The notes below the pieces were generated by a model. The model ran no database searches. It was given only the letters and a program-made list of their open reading frames with translations, and was not told where the DNA came from. 26,179 nucleotides of DNA, taken from positions 1-26,179 of the forward strand of contig JANQMT010000067.1 in the NCBI GenBank assembly GCA_028279945.1, read 5' to 3'. The stretch's first letter is position 1; each line of letters opens with the position of its first letter. Shown here in pieces: positions 1 through 6,569 of the stretch. The position numbers and the translations under genes are program-made. Origin of the DNA: JAKSCF01 sp028279945. Lineage in GTDB: Bacteria > Bacillota > Clostridia > Peptostreptococcales > JAAYPU01.

Positions 1-77
1 TGTTTGTTCACGACTTTTATAGCCCATCTGCCACCTAAATTTTCTGACCAAATGAACACAAAAAAACGAATATTCAT
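1..77 (-). CDS. Possible partial CDS running off the left edge (N-terminus only)
   Basis: A minus-strand ATG at 77 opens a frame that stays open to the window edge and reads MNIRFFVFIWSENLGGRWAI and a few more residues. An AGGTG lies just upstream but very close to the ATG, so initiation is uncertain. The frame follows the two paralogous genes on the same strand with no clear terminator between, so it could be the next gene. The plus strand is also open here for about 36 codons, so coding is not certain. Family not recognised. Confidence 0.3.
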   Translation of the reverse strand, partial: MNIRFFVFIWSENLGGRWAIKVVNK

Positions 78-139
78 ACACCTGTATTCATTTTTCTAGT
101 ATTTTTTCGATGAGCTGAAAAAAAATCGCTATAGTAACG

Positions 140-1054
140 TTATTGTATACCCAGTCTTACCGATAAAAAAGCTGTCCTTTCGGACTTCTTTAATAAAGGA
201 AGCAGTATGACTTGCTCCGATTCGAGTGCAGTAATAGAATCGATCTCGCCCTCTATAAATGTTTTGCCAAAAACACTGCTGGATAATACTTCAAATAATA
301 CAGGCAAAACGCTGGAACTACTAGTTGGAACCGTTATAGATTTGCTTACTAACTGTATGGATTGCCCTCCTTTAACGGGTATATTAAGTGGTACCGTTTC
401 GCTTGAATCAACAAACCTTGCCGTAAAAGGCCCAAAACTTGAAAACTGAATGGTAACGCCTTCAGCTATCTTAATAAAAGATTTTACATCTACTTTTAAT
501 TTAGGAGATAAACTTTGACTTTTTATAATGGTCTCAAATGCATTGTATTTGAACTTACCTTTTGCTTCTAATTCTACAATCTTTAATGACGGTGTCTGCC
601 CTGAAACATCTTGGTTGCCTTGTGAATCGGATACTCTGGTCACATTATTGATATCATATATACCCGGTGAAGCCGCACCTTCAATTGAGAAAGTCAATAT
701 CACCGTTACCTCTTCATTTGGCATTAATTTCTCGATATTGCCGGAATATAAAATATGTCCTGCTAAAAGCGTTACGTTAATATCAGGGTAATCAACGTTT
801 ATAAATCTATAACTTAACCCATCAAAAAATTTAATCCTTCCATCAACTTTAATATTTTCTAAAATAACTTCATCAAGATTGATTACTGTAAAAGCTACGT
901 TAACGATGGCAATATTATTATCAATATCTATAGAGGTTTGAGTATTAATCAATTTAAGATTACTTAAATTTTCCTCCGGAATATTAGAATAAGTTTTTTG
1001 ATTCACTTTAATTCCGGTAATGGTAACGTTATTTGTAGGCTTCACACCGATCAT
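140..1054 (-). CDS. Unknown protein, second of two tandem paralogues (304 aa)
   Basis: Family not recognised. The protein is rich in beta-branched residues and Asn/Asp, with alternating strand-like segments that suggest a beta-sandwich, similar in feel to DUF11/Ig-like repeat proteins. There is no signal peptide, membrane segment or cysteine motif, so it appears cytosolic, or placed on a spore or cell surface by another route. It is clearly homologous to the upstream gene: both have an N-terminal half ending in a GxIxYxxNxxxxxP-like segment, and a C-terminal half with SxETVPLNxPV/ESVPLNEPV, then VLPVxF and GKxxI. The start at 1054 has a good AGGAGG at about 1062-1068. That site lies inside the 3' end of the upstream gene, which overlaps this one by 26 bases, so translational coupling is likely. 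Confidence 0.75.
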   Translation of the reverse strand: MIGVKPTNNVTITGIKVNQKTYSNIPEENLSNLKLINTQTSIDIDNNIAIVNVAFTVINLDEVILENIKVDGRIKFFDGLSYRFINVDYPDINVTLLAGHILYSGNIEKLMPNEEVTVILTFSIEGAASPGIYDINNVTRVSDSQGNQDVSGQTPSLKIVELEAKGKFKYNAFETIIKSQSLSPKLKVDVKSFIKIAEGVTIQFSSFGPFTARFVDSSETVPLNIPVKGGQSIQLVSKSITVPTSSSSVLPVLFEVLSSSVFGKTFIEGEIDSITALESEQVILLPLLKKSERTAFLSVRLGIQ

Positions 1055-1937
1055 GCTTCAAACCTCCTTTTTTCTGGTTATTTACAGGTTGAATAGACAA
1101 ATAAATAGCCTGCCTTGCCATTTGACTTTTTTGTCTGGTTTTATTAATAAAAAGTCCCGAAGTTATATCTTGCAGTTGTATTTTTTTAATGTTGGATTGT
1201 ATCCAAGCTTTTCCTAATACTTCACTTTTAACAATATTAAAAACTACGGGCAAAACCAGACTGCTGCCTTTAGGCAGCATAAGATGATTGGCTAAGAATT
1301 GTATATGGCTTCTACCTACTACCGGTTCATTTAAAGGAACCGATTCACGACTTTCTATGAACTTGGCTTCAAAAACACCGAAATCCTTAAATTCAACCGT
1401 TATGCCATTAGGTATGCATAAATTCACCCATACACTAAATTCTCCTTCAGGTACATACGGATTATTCTCTAATATGGTCAACATTTTATTTTTTTTAAAT
1501 ATCGACTTTGATTGGATATCATATATATTTAAAGGTGTACTGGCTACAAACTCTAATTGATCATCCTGATCATCTGTTATAACGATTACATTATTAATAG
1601 AGAAGCACCCACCTGATTCTGAACCAATCACATCAAAAGTAATATTTACAGACTCTGAATCCTGTGGCACAATCGTTCCTAAATTACAGTTATAATCAAT
1701 TTTCCCTTTGTTTATGGTCGTAGAAATAACGGGTGATGAAGTCGATATATTATTAAAAGTCAATGCAGAAGAAAATTTTATATGTCCTTCTAAAGTCACG
1801 TTAGTAATATCCTCTGTTCCAATATTTGAAATATTAAAATAAACGTTTATAACGGCTAAATTGTTTTCTTTCACATCAACTACCATGCCGCTGTCATCTA
1901 TTCTCAAGTTGCAGCTATTGGCTGCAAAAAAATCCAT
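1029..1937 (-). CDS. Unknown protein, first of two tandem paralogues (302 aa)
   Basis: Paralogue of the following gene and nearly equal in length. Shared landmarks are an N-terminal NNLAVINVYFNISN-type segment (NNIAIVNVAFTVIN in the partner), a central GKIDYNCNLG segment, then ESVPLNEPV, LVLPVVFNIV and GKAWIQ near the C-terminus. The last 25 or so residues are basic and extend past the partner's end. An ATG exists at 1943, but the AGGAGGG at 1944-1950 touches it. The ATG at 1937 is 7 bases from that site and is the likelier start. No signal peptide or membrane helix is visible. Function unknown; the tandem duplication suggests a self-associating structural role, which is inference only. Confidence 0.75.
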   Translation of the reverse strand: MDFFAANSCNLRIDDSGMVVDVKENNLAVINVYFNISNIGTEDITNVTLEGHIKFSSALTFNNISTSSPVISTTINKGKIDYNCNLGTIVPQDSESVNITFDVIGSESGGCFSINNVIVITDDQDDQLEFVASTPLNIYDIQSKSIFKKNKMLTILENNPYVPEGEFSVWVNLCIPNGITVEFKDFGVFEAKFIESRESVPLNEPVVGRSHIQFLANHLMLPKGSSLVLPVVFNIVKSEVLGKAWIQSNIKKIQLQDITSGLFINKTRQKSQMARQAIYLSIQPVNNQKKGGLKHDRCEAYK

Positions 1938-1950
1938 ATTCATCCCTCCT

Positions 1951-2247
1951 GTTTACAAAAAATATACGTCTAATATATTTTATACGGTTACACCATATTA
2001 AGTGACTTTATGTTCATAATGAGTAATGATGGGTTGAACCTGGATTCTTATGCCTTATACCCTTTAGATATAGCCATTTGCCAGATGAAGTTTCAGCAAT
2101 CAAAGGAGATGTGATATATAATAAAGTTTTTTATAGAAGAGCACACTTTAAGAATAGGCATTGATCATTATTAATACTGTGAATGGATTATGATAATAAT
2201 ATGAATGTGTTGATTATACCATTGGATAAATATTATGCTAAACAGGT
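1951..2247. other. About 300-bp intergenic region with a possible gene remnant
   Basis: No confident gene. On the plus strand 2030-2164 is a 44-codon stop-to-stop frame without ATG that reads protein-like (PFRYSHLPDEVSAIKGDV, YNKVFYRRAHF). It may be the decayed tail of a lost gene. The rest is AT-rich. No convincing terminator for the minus-strand gene ending at 2248 was found; only a short CTAAAC/GTTTAG palindrome lies near 2237-2250. Confidence 0.25.
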
Positions 2248-2739
2248 TTAGTTATTAATTGGCATTATATCTAACCATTGATTAACGGTTAAAGTCATTT
2301 TAAGTTTGCCTTTTGCATTTCTTCCTACTAGTTTAATTTTACTAGTACCTTCTGGTATTTGAATATTTTTTTCATCAGCTATAGATTGATTTAAAATCGT
2401 AACAATCCCATGGCTAGGTGTAATTAACAATACCTTAAATTCGCCATCTGTAATAACAGATTTAAAACGAACATGTAATACACCATCGTTTTTAGCTTTT
2501 ATACTCCAAATCGTATCCATTCCTGAAAATTCAAACTCTAAATCTGACGTATTACCAATATTGCGGCCCTTCTTTGTTAAATATGAGTAACTATCATAGT
2601 CTTGAACAATTATATCCAAATCATCAAAAATCATTTGTTGTTCAGAAAGTCCATGATGATTTTTAGCATAATCCACAATAACTGCAACACTTATGATTGC
2701 AAATAACAGAACCACCATACTGATTTTAACCTTAGCCAT
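2248..2739 (-). CDS. Small membrane-anchored or secreted protein of unknown function (163 aa)
   Basis: The N-terminus is MAKVK followed by about 18 hydrophobic residues (roughly 6-23), fitting an uncleaved signal anchor or signal peptide. There is no lipobox cysteine. The remaining 140 residues are hydrophilic and strand-rich (WSIKAKNDGVLHVRFKSV, GTSKIKLVGRNAKGKLKMTL), suggesting a small extracytoplasmic beta-domain. The start at 2739 is backed by AAAAGGAG about 9 bases upstream. It is monocistronic and divergent from the Rex-controlled unit across a 326-bp gap (2740-3065). Family not recognised. Confidence 0.7.
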   Translation of the reverse strand: MAKVKISMVVLLFAIISVAVIVDYAKNHHGLSEQQMIFDDLDIIVQDYDSYSYLTKKGRNIGNTSDLEFEFSGMDTIWSIKAKNDGVLHVRFKSVITDGEFKVLLITPSHGIVTILNQSIADEKNIQIPEGTSKIKLVGRNAKGKLKMTLTVNQWLDIMPINN

Positions 2740-2947
2740 CTTTTATGACTCCTTTTTATTCATTCAAATAAATTTTACCCAAAAAATATGTGCTCTATCC
2801 TATTGGTATTTCCAAGTCTATTACTAAATATCTTGGTTTAAAGTCTAATAATTAAGAATATGCATTTGAATTTACATCTAGTAGCCTCAAATGAAATCCT
2901 TCAATATTGAACAAATTAATATATTGATATTTTTTTAACAAAAATAC

Positions 2948-2976
2948 TTGATTTTTTTGCTATTGTGAGATAACAT
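2948..2976 (+). promoter_or_regulatory. Predicted sigma-A promoter of the Rex-controlled small transcript
   Basis: TTGATT at 2948-2953 and TAACAT at 2971-2976 are separated by 17 bases, giving an expected start near 2983. The Rex operator lies about 40 bases downstream, fitting roadblock repression. The -10 matches only 4 of 6 consensus bases. The rest of the 2740-3065 gap is AT-rich without a gene; the promoter of the divergent minus-strand gene could not be placed with confidence. Confidence 0.5.
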
Positions 2977-3021
2977 AATAGTGGGAAAACTAAAAATTAA
3001 ATAAATACAAGTCGCGATACC

Positions 3022-3039
3022 TTGTTAACTAGTTAACAA
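3022..3039. promoter_or_regulatory. Rex (NADH/NAD+ sensing repressor) operator
   Basis: The sequence TTGTTAACTAGTTAACAA is a perfect palindrome and an exact match to the clostridial Rex consensus TTGTTAA-N4-TTAACAA; it extends to 20 bp with flanking C and G. It sits between the predicted promoter and the ATG at 3066. Rex releases such sites when NADH is high, so the small transcript should be induced by reductive stress or fermentation imbalance. The rex gene is not in this window. No other match to this consensus was noticed. Confidence 0.8.
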
Positions 3040-3065
3040 GCTTTGGATTGAATTGAGGTGAAACT

Positions 3066-3182
3066 ATGAGTAAGCACGAAAAAGTATTATTGCATATGCT
3101 AGGCTATAATACTAAAGAATCTTTAATTCAAAAGGCTTTAAAAGCCTCTTCAATCAAAAAATTGCGTAAATTCAAATATTAG
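3066..3182 (+). CDS. Small basic protein under Rex control (38 aa)
   Basis: The ORF begins MSKHEKVLLHMLGYNTKESL and ends in a lysine-rich tail (IKKLRKFKY). A GAGGTG ribosome site lies 6 bases before the ATG. The peptide is strongly basic and could form an amphipathic helix, with no clear membrane segment. It is preceded by a promoter and perfect Rex operator and followed by a terminator at 3266-3300, so it has its own transcription unit. Family not recognised. The transcript could be a conventional small-protein mRNA or a dual-function RNA, given the unusual 3' tail described separately. Confidence 0.6.
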   Translation: MSKHEKVLLHMLGYNTKESLIQKALKASSIKKLRKFKY

Positions 3183-3196
3183 TCAATAATATTTGA

Positions 3197-3257
3197 ACCT
3201 CCTCCTAAATTCTAAACATAAACATAAACCTAAACCTAACCTAAAACCCAACCTAAT
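3197..3257 (+). ncRNA. G-less C/A-rich tail with anti-Shine-Dalgarno motif (candidate regulatory RNA segment)
   Basis: The tail between the small ORF and its terminator has no G over about 60 bases. It begins with ACCTCCTCCTAAAT (3197-3210), complementary to ribosome-binding sites, and continues as degenerate repeats of the type AAACATAAACCTAAACC. Such RNA would be single-stranded, as in Gram-positive small RNAs that pair with ribosome sites through C-rich loops. The segment TCCTCCTAAAT is an exact 11-base complement of the ribosome site of the next gene (3388-3398). The non-coding function is inference. Confidence 0.4.
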
Positions 3258-3265
3258 TATGTATG

Positions 3266-3300
3266 GGCATCTATATTTGAATAGATGCCTTGTTTTTTTT
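3266..3300 (+). terminator. Rho-independent terminator of the Rex-controlled unit
   Basis: A perfect 9-bp stem GGCATCTAT/ATAGATGCC (3266-3274 and 3281-3289) with a 6-base loop is followed by TTGTTTTTTTT. It separates the small transcript from the aminotransferase gene. Confidence 0.9.
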
Positions 3301-3339
3301 GGTATACACCGGCGTCTTAATATAATTTTTTTAAATCAA

Positions 3340-3368
3340 TTGAATTTTTATACATATTTATGTATAAT
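3340..3368 (+). promoter_or_regulatory. Predicted sigma-A promoter of the aminotransferase gene
   Basis: TTGAAT (3340-3345), a 17-base spacer and a perfect TATAAT (3363-3368) preceded by TG. The expected start is near 3375, giving a short leader with AGGAGG at 3392-3397. No operator was recognised. Confidence 0.75.
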
Positions 3369-3402
3369 TATAAGTATTGAATGATTTATTTAGGAGGACA
3401 AA

Positions 3403-4590
3403 ATGGATTTATTAAATATTATTGAAAAAGACAAAACCTATTTTATGAATGTATACGGTGATCGAACACCAGTATGTTTTTCTCATGGTGATGGATGCTG
3501 TTTATGGGACATAGACGGAAAAAAATATTATGATTTCTTAGGTGGTATAGCAGTCAGTTCTTTAGGACATTGCCATCCTAAATTAACCAAAGCTTTAAAA
3601 GATCAAGTAGACAAGCTGCTGCATACCTCAAGTTTGTATTATATAGAATCTCAAGCAAATCTTGCAGAAGCATTGGTTCAGCATTCCTGTAGTGATAAAG
3701 TCTTTTTTTGCAACAGCGGTGCTGAGGCTAATGAAGGTGCTATTAAGCTTGCTCGAAAATATTCTAAAAAACAAGGCTTGGAAGATCGATATGAAATCAT
3801 TACATTACAAAACTCTTTTCATGGCAGAACACTTACTACGGTTGCTGCTACAGGACAAGAAAAGTATCAAAAGTCTTTTATGCCAATGATGCCCGGATTT
3901 AAATATGCGCCAATTAACGATATTGAAGCATTACAAAATGCCATTACACCAATGACTTGTGCTATTATGCTGGAGCTTATACAAGGTGAAAGTGGTGTTC
4001 ACCCAGTGGATCAGAAGTACATGGATGCAGTAAAATCATTATGCGATAAAAACAATTTGCTTCTTATAATAGATGAAATCCAAACCGGCATGGGAAGAAC
4101 GGGTAAATTATTTGCTTATGAACATTATAATATTGAGCCGGATATTTTTACGCTTGCCAAAGGATTAGGAGGAGGCGTTCCAATTGGCGCAGTCTGTGCC
4201 AAAGATTCCGTTGCATCGGCTTTTCAACCCGGGGATCATGGCACAACCTTTGGAGGCAATCCATTGGTCTGCTCAGCCGGATTAACGGTTATAGATACCC
4301 TGATTCAGGATGGATTAGTTGAGAATGCCTCTTCTGTAGGAACCTATTTTAAAGAACAGCTTTTAACATTAAAAGAAAAACATCCTGTGGTTAAAGAAGT
4401 ACGAGGACAGGGACTGATGATTGGAATAGAATTGTCATCGGAAATATCAAAGAAGTTATCAACCGAATTATTTCAAAAAGGCTTTTTGGCAGGTAGCGTT
4501 GGTACCACAACCCTTAGATTTTTACCACCATTAGTGGTAACTCAAAAAGAAGTTGATATATTGATAGACGCTCTTGATGATCTATTGTAA
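3403..4590 (+). CDS. argD: Acetylornithine aminotransferase-like class III aminotransferase (395 aa)
   Basis: PLP-dependent class III aminotransferase. Visible landmarks are NSGAEAN at about 104-110 (phosphate cup), LIIDEIQTGMGRTG at about 221-234 with the PLP-binding Asp 224, and LAKGLGGGVPIGA at about 251-263 with the Schiff-base Lys 253. Length and motifs fit ArgD, which interconverts N-acetylornithine and N-acetylglutamate semialdehyde in arginine synthesis. No other arg gene is nearby and no ARG box was seen, so a related role (ornithine, GABA or succinylornithine transamination) cannot be excluded. It has its own promoter and an AGGAGG 5 bases from the ATG. The ribosome site is complementary to the tail of the upstream small RNA. 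It ends in a hairpin region convergent with the next gene. Confidence 0.85.
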   Translation: MDLLNIIEKDKTYFMNVYGDRTPVCFSHGDGCCLWDIDGKKYYDFLGGIAVSSLGHCHPKLTKALKDQVDKLLHTSSLYYIESQANLAEALVQHSCSDKVFFCNSGAEANEGAIKLARKYSKKQGLEDRYEIITLQNSFHGRTLTTVAATGQEKYQKSFMPMMPGFKYAPINDIEALQNAITPMTCAIMLELIQGESGVHPVDQKYMDAVKSLCDKNNLLLIIDEIQTGMGRTGKLFAYEHYNIEPDIFTLAKGLGGGVPIGAVCAKDSVASAFQPGDHGTTFGGNPLVCSAGLTVIDTLIQDGLVENASSVGTYFKEQLLTLKEKHPVVKEVRGQGLMIGIELSSEISKKLSTELFQKGFLAGSVGTTTLRFLPPLVVTQKEVDILIDALDDLL

Positions 4591-4625
4591 AACTTTTTCT
4601 AGTTAAGCTTACCTTTAACTTTATG

Positions 4626-4700
4626 AGTATTCTCTTTTCAGACTCAAGACAAAGTACTTTACAATTGAAAGGAGAATACTTTAATAAGCATTCTCCTTTT
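4626..4700 (+). terminator. Terminator region with overlapping alternative hairpins
   Basis: AGTATTCTCTTTTCA (4626-4640) pairs with TGAAAGGAGAATACT (4666-4680) over 15 bp with one G-U. The second arm can instead pair downstream: GGAGAAT (4671-4677) with ATTCTCC (4690-4696), followed by TTTTATC. The downstream hairpin is the better terminator for the plus strand. The minus-strand gene ending at 4740 may use the same region. Confidence 0.6.
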
Positions 4701-4739
4701 ATCTTTATCATTCAACTTAATTTTTAATGACTCTATCCA

Positions 4740-5744
4740 TTAATTTGATTGGTTCCATTTTGTCAGCTTTTGCTTTCTCATTTCGTCTTTTTCTTTTGCA
4801 GAAGCTCCCCAATTGTAATCGTAAACGGCGCCTTCCCATTCTCCATATGTAGGATTGGGTAATACAATCCATTTCGTACCGAACTTTTCTTTATGCGTGT
4901 CAGTTGCTGTAAATCTTTCTTCAACAGACTTATTCCCAAAATCAGAAGAAAAATCATTTAGATTATCACCCATATATAAAACCACATTGTAGTCATTCTT
5001 AACGATTTGTCTTCTTTCTTCCTTATCACTGGATCCTGTTCTCAAAAGCATATGCTTTTCATCTACACATGGAAATCCTAAATCCTTAAGATTTTTCTCC
5101 GTTCCTTCATAACCAACCATCTTTCGATTGGTGATATAGAATACTTCAACACCTTGTTCCTTTGCATAAGTTAAAAATTCTAGAGCACCCGGTATTGCTT
5201 TTGCTTCTGCTGCATCCATCCAAGGATTCCAAGTAGAAGAAGAATAGCCATAGTCTTGTCCGACAAGATGTGCTTCATAAGCAGAGTTGTCAATAACCGT
5301 TTCATCTGCATCTACAACAATTGCTCTTGGTTTATCACTGGTATTGTTAGCGATATCATTATCTAAGGTCATTTTTGCCATATTAAAAGCTTGATAGCAT
5401 AAAGCTCTGAATTCTGCTGATTGTTGCATCCACAAAGTAGCCATAACCAGCTGCTCATTTAAGTCTTTTGTCGTATACTCGTCTACCACAGCGGCTTCTG
5501 TTGATTCATCCGAAGCCGTTTCACCCGGAATATTTAATTGTTGTCCCGGTAAAATAACATTGGCATCTTTCAAATCGTTATATTCGACTAGTCTTACCCA
5601 ATCTACTTCTAGTTTCTCCCCAATTTTCCATAGGGAATCTCCTGGTTTTACAGTGTAAGTACTATCTGCCCAAGCATAAGTTCCAAATACAGCTACCATC
5701 ATCAATAAAACAATCAAAATACTAATAACTCTTTTTTGGTTCAC
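4740..5744 (-). CDS. Secreted LysM-HAD acid phosphatase / 5'-nucleotidase (class B/C acid phosphatase, e(P4)-like; 334 aa)
   Basis: An N-terminal signal peptide ending near AWADS, with no lipobox Cys, is followed by one LysM peptidoglycan-binding domain (YTVKPGDSLWKIGE to LPGQQLNIPG, about 31-75 in the longest frame). A HAD phosphatase domain follows, with DADET at 147-151 (catalytic Asp 147), YITNRK near 205, a motif III Lys near 243 and GDNLNDF at 261-267. In known e(P4)-type enzymes motif I reads DLDET, so the alanine is a mild variation. LysM should hold the enzyme in the wall, where it could dephosphorylate nucleotides or other phosphomonoesters. An ATG at 5750 is only 1 base from AGGAGG (5752-5757); the GTG at 5744 is 7 bases away and preferred. 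Monocistronic with its own promoter. Confidence 0.85.
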   Translation of the reverse strand: MNQKRVISILIVLLMMVAVFGTYAWADSTYTVKPGDSLWKIGEKLEVDWVRLVEYNDLKDANVILPGQQLNIPGETASDESTEAAVVDEYTTKDLNEQLVMATLWMQQSAEFRALCYQAFNMAKMTLDNDIANNTSDKPRAIVVDADETVIDNSAYEAHLVGQDYGYSSSTWNPWMDAAEAKAIPGALEFLTYAKEQGVEVFYITNRKMVGYEGTEKNLKDLGFPCVDEKHMLLRTGSSDKEERRQIVKNDYNVVLYMGDNLNDFSSDFGNKSVEERFTATDTHKEKFGTKWIVLPNPTYGEWEGAVYDYNWGASAKEKDEMRKQKLTKWNQSN

Positions 5745-5832
5745 AATCATTCCTCCTTTGAGTTTATTATTTTAATTCTTCTATAAAAATCTCTAAAATC
5801 CTTCCATATGTTGTTAGTTTTGTAAGAAGATT

Positions 5833-5861
5833 TTTATATTTAAATTTCAAATAAATATCAA
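5833..5861 (-). promoter_or_regulatory. Predicted sigma-A promoter of the LysM-HAD phosphatase gene
   Basis: On the minus strand TTGATA (5861-5856), a 17-base spacer and TATAAA (5838-5833). It gives a leader of about 80 bases. The position just after the DUF1847 gene makes the phosphatase independent of the catabolic operon, although no clear terminator was seen in 5751-5896. Confidence 0.55.
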
Positions 5862-5896
5862 AAGAAAATTGCATATACAACTTTTAATAAACCTCT

Positions 5897-6529
5897 TTAA
5901 TCCTCATCTTTATGAAATAATTTTTTATTATAGTATCCTTCAGATAAATATAATGCTGCCAATGGATTATGCCCTAACACTCTATCTTTTGCCGCCAGTA
6001 TTGTAATTGGAGCATCAGAATATTTTATAAAAAGAGAATCATGTCCAACACATAACCCTAAAATAATATTTAAATCCGTCTTCGCTTCATTTAAAAAAAG
6101 TGCTTGCCCAATTGGATTGCATATGGCTTCATAGGTAAACGGACGAACCTTTTCTTCCTCTTTAATATGAATCTCTTCCTTAGGGATACTCCCATTTTTA
6201 CATATCATGGAATGAACTACAAAACCATTAGCAGTTAATATTTTATTCAACATTTTCATTTCTTTGCTTAATCCAACACAAAACGCTACCCCAATATTTT
6301 TGTAGCTGCACTTCTTAGCAAACTCCATGGTTTCTTCAATCCTAGTTTTTTTGCAATATCCTTCTGATTCTACCAAAGCAGCTGCATAAGCAATTTTTGC
6401 ATTTTCTTCTTCAAAATACAACGTCTTGCTTTCTTCAACCTTTTCATTTAAACAAGGACAGTTTTTGGGGAATTTTTCTTTGTTTCCTGTTTCACATGCA
6501 TGAACTTCACACAGGCCGCAAGTATACAT
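5897..6529 (-). CDS. DUF1847 family cysteine-rich protein (210 aa)
   Basis: The N-terminus carries a cysteine cluster, CGLCEVHAC with Cys 4, 7 and 12, then NCPC with Cys 24 and 26, typical of DUF1847 proteins and likely to bind a metal or Fe-S cluster. The C-terminal part has the family's LGLCVGHDSLFIKYSDAPIT and VLGHNPLAALYLS segments. No signal peptide. Function is not established; the family is found mostly in anaerobes. It lies 40 bases after the malic enzyme gene with no terminator between and has GAAGGAG before its ATG, so it is probably the last gene of the sigma-54 operon. That position hints at a link to the catabolic pathway, but this is inference. Confidence 0.8.
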   Translation of the reverse strand: MYTCGLCEVHACETGNKEKFPKNCPCLNEKVEESKTLYFEEENAKIAYAAALVESEGYCKKTRIEETMEFAKKCSYKNIGVAFCVGLSKEMKMLNKILTANGFVVHSMICKNGSIPKEEIHIKEEEKVRPFTYEAICNPIGQALFLNEAKTDLNIILGLCVGHDSLFIKYSDAPITILAAKDRVLGHNPLAALYLSEGYYNKKLFHKDED

Positions 6530-6569
6530 TTAAATCGCTCCTTCTTTTTTTAAATATCCGGCTCTTCAC

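Noticed and set aside
2189..2203. Fur box near 2190 (TGATAATAATATGA)
   Set aside because: The right half does not match the inverted repeat and there is no promoter or gene start suitably placed.
3212..3255. CRISPR or telomere-like array
   Set aside because: The units are 5-7 bases, degenerate and without spacers; it fits a low-complexity RNA tail better.
3193..3384. 63-codon plus-strand open frame after the small Rex-controlled ORF
   Set aside because: It runs through the G-less repeat tract, the terminator and the argD promoter, starts at a TTG without a proper ribosome site, and its Lys/Asn/Pro repeats simply reflect the repeat.
4514..4711. 65-codon minus-strand frame overlapping the argD 3' end
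   Set aside because: It covers terminator hairpins and has no sensible start or composition.
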